The notes under the pieces are model-generated. The model ran no database searches, was not told where the DNA came from, and was given only the letters and a program-made list of their open reading frames with translations. This document shows positions 24,851 through 36,545 of a stretch of 64,000 nt of DNA, piece after piece. Made by a program: the position numbers and the translations under genes. The stretch is from Diploscapter coronatus (Eukaryota; Nematoda; Chromadorea; Rhabditida; Rhabditidae). The stretch's first letter is position 1. Each line of letters starts with the position of its first letter. The stretch lies in NCBI GenBank assembly GCA_964036155.1, contig OZ038422.1, positions 31,271,201-31,335,200 of the forward strand. The letters are read 5' to 3'.

Positions 24851-27800
24851 CTGAAATTCAAAGCATTACTTATCTGGGAGAAGGTAATTAAATAAACGTG
24901 AAAATCCGATAAAGTCACGACAGAATTGACACTTGCTTTTCAGCAAGCAACGGAAGAATATGAAATGGACGATGTAGACGCAGTGCAATCAGGCTATTCA
25001 TTGCATGATGAACAAGTTTCATTTTTTCTCGAAATAGCCATAATTTTCAGATTTATTTTTGTGATAACTAATGTATTGACTCACCAGTACCTATCGATAA
25101 AAGGCTAGTATCAAATTTCAATCCATTTTTCTTCAATCTATTATTGATAAAAGCTGAAACCGTTACTCATACTGACTTTAGGAATTTTTCGATGGAGAGT
25201 AAATAAGCGAACATCAGCAATCTAATCTCTCTGACTAAACTAATTTCGAATATTATATCCACCGTTTGCGAGCAATTTAGTTTTATGTTTAGCGATCCAG
25301 GCATTGGTTTACTCAAATCCTTCCCATCATATCTGTGATGCGAATTGTAATAATTAGTTGAAAAACCGAGAATAATTGCAAGATGTTAGAACTGTATCGT
25401 TATCTCATGAAGATCAACTTTTGGCCCTCTAGATTCCTCGAAGTATCGCATATTATTTTACTAAAATCTCAAAGATTATTTTTGAGGTGTGAAATTCGAA
25501 ATTCGATATTTTGAAAGACACGCTTTGCTTTTGTAAATCTCCTAAGGATCCCTAATTTTTAGGTGTGATTTTCGTAAAAATGCCCCAGATTTGCTTGTGT
25601 TTCGTATTCCATTTATCTTTTTCCTCTCCTGTTGTGTTTTCAGTGTCAGCCTGTGGATGAGCGAGATTTCGTAAGGGGCCGCTCCACAATCTCAGTTCTC
25701 AGTTCTTAGTTTTCTCCTCTTTTCATCCTTCGTTTTCGTTTCGAGTGAGATATTTCATTGTGTTTTCTTATTTGTAATTTTCCCTGTTCGGGGCTGTCAT
25801 CATTTGCACAACAACGCTGATGCAAACCAGGCAACAAGTTAGTCAGGTGATTGATCACATGAGATCAAATAATATGAAATTTGGAAATTTTGTTACTTGA
25901 TTGCATAAACACTATTGGGACTGAATGCGGGTTTCGTCTTGACTTTGGATTTTAAAATTCAATATCGATTATCCCGGTTCATATAAATTCTCTTTCGTTT
26001 CATCATGACTTGAAGAGATAATATTCTGTCTGAGAAAACGGCGCATTTCGAAATTTCTCTTTGCATCATTTTATCTTCGCCATTTTTTTTCTAAATTTCA
26101 ATAAGGGTGTTAAATTTAGGGTTCAGCGAAACAAATGATAGTAAAAATTAAAAATCTCTCATGCCATTCAACCTAGATCGAAGAATTTTGTATTTTCATG
26201 AGAACTAAAGAGTCAAAAATTCTCATTTGGTTTTCTGGTCAGGTTGAACATTTCGGAGATCAATTCTTCTGAAAATCGAATGTCTAAATTGATAGTGCAA
26301 GGACTAATTCTGACTTGGGTTTTTCAACCTTCATGGACACAATAAATTTCAACTTATTGATTCAGAACCAGAAGTGAATGGAGTTTTGAACTGAAACTTT
26401 CCAAATCTGAATTAAAATGAAGATAGTTTGTTCTCTCTGGTCGAAATCATAGCTTCATGGACTTCAAACTTCCAAATGTTCAATTCAAATTCCATACATT
26501 TCATATAGGCATTTTAACTATCGAAATTACTGAGACTAAATCGCTGCCATTCTTAGCGTTACCCCCGTCGATACACGCAATCTCTAATCAGTAGTTCAGA
26601 ATCCCAATTGCGTCTCACTATCTTACTACACAAGATGTGTGAACTGTCGTATCTCGGCTATTTTTCTTGTAGCGACACCACTATCCCTACCGCCATTTTA
26701 TTTTTGTTTTTGCAGTCTGAGAAAGTACATTTTACACTTTGTAATTTAATCATGGCATGTCATTCAGAGACTTGGGCATCGGCAATCACGTACCTTCCTC
26801 CAGCCTTCCTCTCCTCATCCCTTCTTCTCCTTCCTCTTCTCTTCCATGTTTCGTTCTTTCGGTCTATTGGCTTGTCTTCTCCTGTCGCAGTCTCGTGAGT
26901 GCACGCACGCGCATTGCGTCGCTGCTTCGCGTCCGCACATATCGCTTCGCGCCGCACCGCTTGCCTCTTCTCCTCTTTTCTGCCTCGCCTGCCTGGGTCT
27001 GGTCGGGCCCGGCCCGGGTCTTTTTCCCTTCCTTTTCCCCCTTCCCTTTGCCTGCCCCTTTTTCCTTTCCTTTCTTCTCTTTCCGTCTTTTTATTTCCAT
27101 TTTCTCTCGTCGACTTCAGCAAGTCTGCCTATCTCGTTTCACACGTTCTCTTTTCGATTGTTGCATTCTCTGCGGATGCCAAGCAATGCCCCATCGACAC
27201 TCGTCTCTCGGCACAGAGGCAGACAGCCACAGCGGCATCACATGACGACCACACGACCCTTTTCCTCCAGTCCCCTCCCCCCGTTTCAGTCATGTCGTCT
27301 TCTCGTAGAGTCACACGTTCAGTCGAGATGTGCTGCATTCAGCCTGGACTCTAGCTACTATCCATGCCATTCCATTGCACGTGATCAGTGAGTGCTCTGT
27401 TCTCTCTCTAGCCATCACGAGCCAATCTTAGTCGCTTTCGCTTCTTCCCGTATCTGGCCGTGTCATTCCTTTTCGTTAGAATCGACTGCATTAGAGTCGC
27501 TTGATATAGGCTTGAAGGGCTGTATGTTTTTGTACACGCGCATAAGCATATATGCTGTGGTCGTCGGGCATAATTGACTGTCTCCTCCTGCATATGATCT
27601 TATGATATTTCTTATTAAATTGAATTGGAAACATGGCTTAGCTTCTTCAGACCTAAGAACTTCCATATCAGATTCTGTGTACAGGATTTCTAAAATCGTA
27701 GATCTAGAGATTGGGTTCAGGTTGGTGCTTTCATTTCTCTGCCTAGTGGCTGCCTTTCCGCCCCCTGCTTTCTCTCCTTCCACTCTCCCCTCCTTCTATC

Positions 27801-30509
27801 CGCTCGCTCGTCCGCACCCGCAACGCGCCTCTCTCTCATTCTCTCCCTTGCCTGTCGTCTGTGTATTTCCCTCTTCCCCAGTCTCATTCTGTCTATTTTC
27901 CATCTAAACGAACACACAGCACCACCCGTAGAGAAATCGATGAATCGATGCGAATTGCAAAAGCCTAATGCCTAATGCATTCAATAATACCAATGAGATT
28001 ATTGCCTCCTATCTTCTCAAGGAATCTCACGTTTCCAGCTAAGCTTGCATCATTCTGACGCAATTATATTTGAAGTCTCGACGAAAGTCACTCAACTTTT
28101 CACAATTACTTTCAATCGCTTCCTCGAGTTGATTCAATTCAATCGATACTTTCATCTAACTTTTCGTTCTTTCCGTTGAAACTTCGACCTTTCTCCTTCC
28201 TCTCTTCACTCTTCACTTCGCTTTAGGCGCTGCTGTTTTGTTTACCAAGCAGACAGCTGAAAATTGAGAATCGCGATTGTGAATGCGAAATTTGCGTTGT
28301 TCTGACGACAATCAGAGACCGAAACCGAAAAATGCGAGGTCTTATCATTTCTCTCATTACTATGCCCATTAACACGTCTACCTGTCTATCTGTCTATCTT
28401 CTTCTTATCATGTGTCACTTGACCGAATCCGCACCTTTCCAAACTCAATTAGTTCCACGAATCTGCAAGCACTTGATCCATTCATCAATCTATCCCATTA
28501 TCAGATCCTGCTATTAATCTCCACTCCTCTTTGTGTCTTCTTTCTATTCTCCTCTACAAGTCTATCAAGGTTCATGCGGGTTTTAGTTCGCATTGTCTGT
28601 CTATTCTCCTCTATCGCAGGGTTGGTTTCTCCCATTTCAACTCACTCTCTCACATGCCTCGTGCTGCTATTTGTATTTTTCGTCTCCATTCGTCTGATTC
28701 CCTCTTTGCACTACTTGTGATTCTCTTTGTGTCGAACTCTGTGCGTCTAGGCATCAGCTGATGTGTCAGAGACGTAGCGTAGGAAAGGAGAGCCGTTTAG
28801 AGGGGAAAGGGGTTGGGAAGTAGGGAAAAGGGGAAGGCAATAGACGAGGAGAAGACAGCGCAGCAAGCGGGGAAACGGCGGACTGGCTGAGGCAGAGGCA
28901 GCTGAAAGCACAGGGTGAATTCATGTGCAGTGCAGAGAAAATGAAGAGGAATGGAGAAAAACAGGGCGAATGGCTCGCTCTCTGCGTGGTTCAGTTACTT
29001 GTTGATGTCTTTCCTCAGCTCGCCTAATGTTCCTCTATTCAATGATCGCATCCCGTCATTTATCGAATTTGTTGTAGTAAATAAGCCCAGTTGCACTCTT
29101 ACAAATACACGAAAGAACGAGTGAGAGAGAGAGATAGAGAGCGCGCGGCACGCAACGCGGATGTGCATCGCCACACTAACCCTTCTCCTCTGCTGTTCCA
29201 TAAAAAGTCCATTAGACTCACCAGGCGAGAGATTAGTATATTAGGATGGGGACTGTAAACCTAGGCATCTGAACTGGATAATAGCATTTACAACAATTAT
29301 CCCGAAAGAGAGAGAGAGAGAAAGATAGGTTTCCTCAGTTCTTTCGATTACAGGAACGCTATCCTTTGTTTCATAAGGTGTCATTGGAATTAGGCAAACT
29401 CTCTCATAGACTTGTGCCGAATGTCTCAATTAGCTTTCGTCCGCTTCCCATTAGATTATTCTATTCTGCCCTAAATAGATGTTCTCATGTTCCATTTTCG
29501 TGCCTGAGAATCTCAATTCCCCTCCTCTCATTTCGCTTTCTTATTGTTAGCCTTTAGCAGATCGGTCAACAAGCAGCAGCGAGATTAGATAGCGATGCTA
29601 CGGTGCATCAGTCCCAGTCCCCTTCCATACACACTACCCCCTGCCTCTTTCTTTTCAGGTTAATCGCTGAGTGTGTCTGTGTATCCCCACTCCTTCATCA
29701 CTCTCGATTTCGTCTGACTTCGAATTGTCAATCGAAACAACACTATCAATATGATACGGACACTCATGCCCCTTTCAATCAATCAAAACAGTGATATTCC
29801 TTGCTGCCTAAATATCACCCCCCATCTCATTCATTCACAGTCTTTACATTCTCTGCATATCTGCATCACTACAGCAATATCTTCAATAGCTTATAGCTTA
29901 TCAAATCTGTCCCCTTTCCTCTACTCGCCTTTCAGCTTTCCACCATTTCTAATCGCCCGCTGCTTTTATTAGTCAGGCCTCAGTCTGTTGGACTGTTTCT
30001 CTTCGCCTTCACAGTTCCTATCTCTCCTCGCTCCCTTTCAATCGTTTTATTGCGATGTCTCGTTTCGCACTTCGTGTGTCTCGTCGTTTCATAAAACCCA
30101 TACATACTGTGTGGGAATCTGAAAATTTCGTTGAACGCGTTTATTCTATATGGATATTGTTACCACGAAACAAATAGAGTTTGTAGCTATCACGAAACGA
30201 TTTTATAAGGCCATCAGACTCCGTTTCGTACAACAATATCTGTCAATTCGTTCGTCAATTATCTCGCACCCATTTCAGCAACCTCAGCCCTACTACTGCC
30301 AATCGGCACGAATCACCAATCGCCTCCCAGTCCTCTTGCCTTCCTCAACAAATCCCCAGCGACCTCGGAGCCCGTTCTCTATCATATCGGATCAGCAGAG
30401 CGGTCTCCTTATCAGTCACTTTCCCGATAGCCTTTTAACTGTCAGTCTCGACGACTGTCATAAGATCCTCGGACAGTCCTACAGACTCTTCAACAAAAAC
30501 AACTGCAAA
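24851..30509. other. Divergent promoter region and probable long UBE2H 5'UTR
   Basis: This 5.7-kb interval separates the divergent starts of RUFY and UBE2H. From about 26600 the plus strand becomes strongly C/T-rich with GC-richer patches (26880-27130), which creates three overlapping stop-poor frames that are not credible genes. The skew direction agrees with plus-strand transcription, so upstream UBE2H exons may start here. I could not place a TATA box or first exon. Confidence 0.45.
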
Positions 30510-33500
30510 ATGTCGTCTCCCAACTCAGGCAAACGACGAATGGACACTGATCTCATCAAGCTGTAAGTCCTCCATAATTATCAACTATTCACAAGTTATT
30601 TTTTAAAGAAAGCACCCAATGAGAGCAACTTTCACTTGTTTACTTGAATGAGAAATGCAGCTGCGGGGAAATTTCTCGATAGGGAAACAGCATGAGAGCT
30701 CATAAGCGCAAATTCAACAGATTCAGCTGACTTAACAGATTCTGCAAACTTGCACACCTAAGACAAACTCGTGCCTTCTTGCAAAGCTGTTGAAACCTCC
30801 CTCTTTTTTAGAGATCGACGATAGGATATTAGATAAATCTCACACACATACACACACACACACTCAAATCTTCGGCTAATCTCAATCTAGCCGGACTCAA
30901 AATTTCCGCTAATGTGGCTCTGAGATTTTCGAAATCCGCTTAGTTAGATTACTCACGAACTCACGAGTCAGCTACTGCATCATTACAGTAGTCCAATATG
31001 AGACTAATTTCCTCGTCCGTGCCTCACTGCACCGCTGTATTTCTGCATTTCGCGTCGAGACCGAAGTCTTCCTTCCACTTCGCGTTTTTTCGCAGTGTCT
31101 ATTGGATGGATTCAATGAAGGAGAGCCTGTGTCTTGCATCATTCCTTCTTTCCTTCTGTTTTTCCATTCTTCTTCTCACAGCCAAGCAGACAAGCAAGCA
31201 GCTCGCTCTCCTTCTTCTATTCGATGAAAGAGTGAGAGCGGAAGAAAATTTGAGCGGTGCTGAGGTTTTCAATAACTCTCTGTGGCTTGTGTGACTATAT
31301 GCACATCATTTTTCCTGTCTCTAACTTTTTTCTTCCATCCACTCTTTGCTTACTCCCCTCTGACTGACTCTCTTCTTCGCTCCTTTCATTCCTGGGTTTT
31401 TCAAGTTTTCCGAGGATAAGACACGAGAACGCAATCGCTTGACGCAGCGAAGCATTGCATTGAGAAAAGAGAATGACAAAGAACACACAATCAATAGTTC
31501 GCTCAAACATTAGCAGCCATAAAAATCGGACTAAAGCAGAAAAATTTCCAAAAATATACACTGAAAAACCTTGTTCTAGGATTGAATCGCAACACGAAGT
31601 CACAATCACCGGTGGTCTTAACGAGTTCAGCGTAAAATTCTACGGCCCGAAAGGAAGTAAGCAACTTCAACATGACAAAAATTCGAGTTATTTGAACAAA
31701 CACTAAAATACTCTTCTAGCATCTAGTTTCGTCGACAAATTTAACAATTCCAAATTTAGCTGCATACGAAGGCGGTGTATGGCGCGTACGAGTTGACTTG
31801 CCAGAGAAGTACCCATTCAAATCGCCGTCGATTGGGTTCATCAACAAAATCTATCATCCGAATATCGACGAAGCCAGTGGAACTGTCTGTTTGGACGTCA
31901 TCAATCAGGTAAACAAAAAAGATCATAAAGATCGAAAGTACTGTACCGTATTGAAAGGAGAATGTTCTTTAATCACTCCATCTTCACAAAGAACAACTAC
32001 ATCTGTGCTCTCCATCCTTTTCACATGATATAGTTTTGCTTTCGGCTGATGGCCTTATTTGTAAGTACCAGTCTGTGTGCTGAAAAGGCGTTCTTTCGGG
32101 TCGAAACCTGCTTTTCTCTTCCATCTCCTCATTTTTCGTAATCTCTTTCAACAGACGCCTTTTTTGCTCACCTCATCTTCCCTGTTTCTTCTCTTCCCAG
32201 TTATTGCCTCTTCCTTCTTTCCCTTCCGTTCCTTTGCCCTTCTCGACTTTTTCCGCAATTGCTGCTGCTATTTTTTCATTTTTCTCAATAATCGTACCGG
32301 GCAAACACAACGAAGAACTGAAAAATAATCTAAATAAAACCGATAGAAAGGGGCACGAGGAGGAGAATAAGCGAAGAAAATCACTGATAGGATAGGCTGA
32401 TATAGCGCGCATTCTAACTTCTGACTGATAGCGATAAGGATAATAGAGTGAAGAGAAAAAATGACAGGTCGCACAGACTAAAAGACTCCGAAGGGAACCA
32501 GAAGCACCAAAAACCAATCTATTAACCAAGAAAAATGTCTAATTGATCTATTTTCAGGCCTGGACCGCTCTCTATGATCTGGCTAACATTTTTGAATCAT
32601 TCCTTCCTCAACTCCTCACTTATCCAAATGCAGCCGATCCTCTGAACAGTGAAGCTGCCTCCCTTTATATCCACAAACCAGACGATTTCACTCGCAAATG
32701 CAAAGGTAAACAATAAGCCCAGCTATTGGAATTTAGCACTGTTGATTTATGGAAATGGGTCGATATTGTGCATTTGAAAAAGAGATGACTAGAATAATTC
32801 AAATTTCGAATATGACATTTTTTGTCAATTTTGATTCGACACTGAAGACTTTGAACGCTCATTCCAACTGCAATTCAATCTTTGCTCAAAATCGTAGCTC
32901 TGAACAATTTTCTTCCTGGACCATTTAGATAAAAAAAAAACGTTTTTTTAGAAATATTCCTACATGAATATCAGACTCAAAAAAGCCCAATGTTCAACCT
33001 GTTGATGTCATTAACTTATTAAAGACAGTCATTCTGTCGCCTAGTTTTCAGTTACTAACCTTTCTTCTCAACAACTCAATTCTGCTATCGATTGCTGCCT
33101 CTATTCTCTGTCTGTTTACTGACATGTCTTATCTATTCACATGACTTGTTCATCGCAAACAATTCAGATGTTCTGGCTTAAACTTAGAAATGCCAAAATT
33201 AGCATTCGAATTATCCATTAGAACTTTTCGGACGCTTTTCCGACCCATCTGGCCGGATTCATAATTGACAATCATGGAAAATTTGTTTGCATGATATACT
33301 ATGAATTTTTGCTTAAACTTTAGCCGGACGCTACCCCCGAAAACCTCAAAATCGCAAATCCGACTTAAAATAAAGACAAAAAAGCGTCGTTCATCTTGCC
33401 TCACTCCTGCCACTTTCATATGATCGAGCAGCCCGGCAGCCAGCGGGGTGTCTCCTTTGCCTGCTCTGCGTCTCTATCACAGCACCTCCCGTGGCTCTGT

Positions 33501-34220
33501 CTGCCCTATACTATTTCTCTGCGCTCTGTCACTCCTTCCTCTTCACTCCCTTCTCCTTACCAACACAACCAATAGCGATCTCTCGCAATCACGAAACAAC
33601 ATCTTGCCCCAGTCTATTTTCGCGCAAAAAGTCAACATCCAAGGGAAAATCGAAAAATAAGAAATTAGAGACGCAAAGTGATGATGAGAAATGTTCGTTT
33701 CTCAGCAATATCAATTTCCAAGTACCGCACAAAATGTCGATGAGGGTCTCTATGCCATGCATTTCGTAACTTTCTAAGCAAACTCCTCAAAAAAGTCGAT
33801 AATTTTTTGGTTGAGAAAAACGAAAATTCAAGGACTTATTGGTGACTAGTCCTCTGCCCTAAGCATTAAAGATGCCTCTGTCTGGCTTTGTTGTGTCCTT
33901 ATGGAATACACACAACATCCTAACGCTAAACAAAAGGAAAGACGTGTCGAGTGAGACACAATATAATTTCCATTTCCATATCAAGAAGTGTCCATCTTAA
34001 GCCATATTCTGCCAGTAAAGTCATTTATTGCTTATTTTCAGACTACGTCGAGAGATATGCGTCTGAAGAGGCTATTTCGAAGTACTACTCGCTGGAAGGC
34101 AGTCTCAAATCGCTGTCTGATGGATCGATGAACCGCTATTCCGAGGATGATTCCGATAGCGTGAGTGACATGTCCGACTACATGGACGATGACTTGGACG
34201 ATCTCGGACTCGAGCTATAG
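30510..34220 (+). CDS. UBE2H: Ubiquitin-conjugating enzyme E2 H
   Basis: Five exons (30510-30562, 31580-31656, 31760-31908, 32558-32705, 34042-34220) give 201 residues. Residues [53 protein letters not shown] and [20 protein letters not shown] follow human UBE2H closely. The catalytic cysteine is Cys87, the same position as in the human protein, and the HPN motif is intact. UBE2H charges ubiquitin for the CTLH (GID) E3 complex. The acidic C-terminal tail, rich in Ser and Asp and ending DDLGLEL, is about 18 residues longer than in the human enzyme. The frame stays open about 120 codons upstream of the conserved ATG, so a longer form cannot be excluded. A downstream AATAAA lies near 35805. Confidence 0.97.
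30841..30863. repeat. CA microsatellite in UBE2H intron 1
   Basis: A short (CA)n run with one interrupting TA. Confidence 0.85.
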
Positions 34221-36545
34221 TTCAACCCTGGCAACCATCACTCTTGTATGTAGACTTTGCCTGTTAGAACACCCCTCCTCGTTCGTTTCTTCACAAATTA
34301 CGGCCCCAACTCTCTCTTAATCGATGCCTATGGGAATACTGAACTCGAAGCCTTATCAAAAACAAACACAAATCGCGGATGATTGCAAGGAACAATTTTT
34401 GACTCACACAAATGGAAGTGGATTTCGAAATAAGTAGTGACTTTTGTTCGTTGAATTCATCCATCCTTTCATATTTACTCCCTCTCCTCACAAACCTGCG
34501 CGAGCAATTACGGGTGGCTTTCGGTATTCCCAGTCGGCCTTATTCGAACCAATGTTAGCCTCGGACTACGCCAATTTCTCCATTGAATTCAACTCTTTGG
34601 CTGTTTTCTCCTCTCAATGCATCATCACTGTTTCTTGTCGAATTTGGCAATATCAGAAATGACTTCTCCAGTTAGAGATTTAGCCCTAGTTCTCCTGTCT
34701 AGATTCAAGACTCATTACTTTCCTGTGTATTCTTACTCAGCTCTCAGTCTCTAATTGCTTCACCTCATTTCTTGCTTAGGATTATCCATTTATCATTTGC
34801 GAAAGGAAATTTCCTGCTGATTGGTTTCCGGTGTTTTCGAATCTAAAGATGGAAAATATTTACGAATCTAACTGGGAAACTTTCCTACTATGTATCACCG
34901 TAAGAAACTGTCAATTCTATTCTGGTTTTTCCTGTTCTGGAATTCAATTATCATTGATCGATTTGTGCCGTTGTATCGCTTTTCGCTTCCATTTCTCAGC
35001 GAGTTCCCCCGTCCAATTCTTGTAAACCAGTGTTTATTACGGTACACACACACTATTTCCATGAATGCAGGGCAAAGATACATCATTTTTCGATAGATCA
35101 ATACTGTATCTATGAGCTGCAACTTCTCTTGTGGTAACTCCTCTAATCGATGGACCGGTGGCCCCATTATTCATTTATCCGATTTTCCCTCTTTCGACAT
35201 ACCAAACGGCCATTGATTTTGCAAGATTTCGACTGATTTGCATCAACAGTTACAGTTTTGCAACTTCATTGCTGTCAACACAAATTTTAACGGATATTTG
35301 TACGGTCAACTCAAGCCGATATTGTTAAAATGGCGGGATTTTATCCTATCATTTCACATTTTATCGGTCAAAAGCAGCCCTACACACCCTTGACAATCAC
35401 AAATATTGATTTGCATAGATTATGATGATGCAACTTGTATTTGTTCATCATTTCAGTTTGTTTCGACATTCACCTTCATTTTGATCCGGTTTTGACACAG
35501 ATTTTCTTGGGAATTATTTGTCTCCTCTCCCTACATATGGACTCACAAATTTCTATGCTAACGACTTGGTTTTGTAAATCCTGTAAATTGAGTGTAAATT
35601 GTTCTATCGTTTCTGGCTTCTTCTGTACAGCTTTACGTCGGATAATTGTAATATAGACTCATTTCGGATCATGATATTTCTAGTTCAATTAGAATTGTGT
35701 TCGAATTTCCGAAGTTTCGAATCGCTTTTCAGCTTTTCGAAGATCAACTTCAGTGCATTTCTTCACGCTGGCTGTTGTTTGTGGCTGTATTTTGCTATTT
35801 GAGAAAATAAATAAAAATTCTTTTTCGAAATTTCATTTTTATAAGTAAAATAAGAATTGTTGAGTTGAAAATGTTGAAGGTTGTAATCTGTTACAAGGAA
35901 AAATGAATTATCAATATTTGTTTCGAGTGAAACAAATTGCTTTGAAATAGTCCAACCTCATGAGTGCAGAAATAGGATGGTTGATCGTGTGATCCGAAAC
36001 AATAGAACATTTGTTGAAGCATAAATCTTCTTTGCTACTGCATGAATAATAACTTGAAAAACGGATGTTGAATATCTTCTACCTCGTCTTTAACTTCGCC
36101 TATTGTCAACAACCTTCAATTTTACCAACTCAACAGGTCAAAAGGCATCAAATTTATGTGAATCACTCGATTTAACATATCAATCAGCTATCAAATAATC
36201 TTCGCTAGTTTACTGCGAATAACAAAAATCAGCTGGATAAAGATAAAACATTTTGATAATAAAGAAGAACTGGAGTAACACGTTTTTTCTTGCATACTTT
36301 CTCTCAAAATTCAGGAGAATTTCATTAAAAATTAAAATTTTTCATAATTGTTTCTAGTGAAAAAGACAAGATAATACATATTGAGTAGAGAAAGATCAAG
36401 TTTTTTTCAACTAATAAAATAAAAGTGTATGTTTTGTGTCCATACAAAACTCGTCATTGATTTCCAATGAAGAATGTAAATGAACTTTAGAAAAGTCACT
36501 CACACTCCTCTTCCTATTCTTACATCTCCCATTGCACTGTAAGAT
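34221..36545. other. UBE2H 3' flank and convergent spacer to BAP31
   Basis: No gene is seen. The plus strand stays T/C-rich to about 35800, where a cluster of AATAAA-like signals (35805-35820) marks a plausible polyadenylation site for a roughly 1.6-kb 3'UTR. Beyond it the plus strand turns A-rich, as expected where the convergent BAP31 gene begins. Confidence 0.4.

Noticed and set aside
26757..27391. Overlapping plus-strand frames of 151, 162 and 181 codons
   Set aside because: Three frames open at once in C/T-rich DNA; this is a composition effect, with no splice context and no family match.
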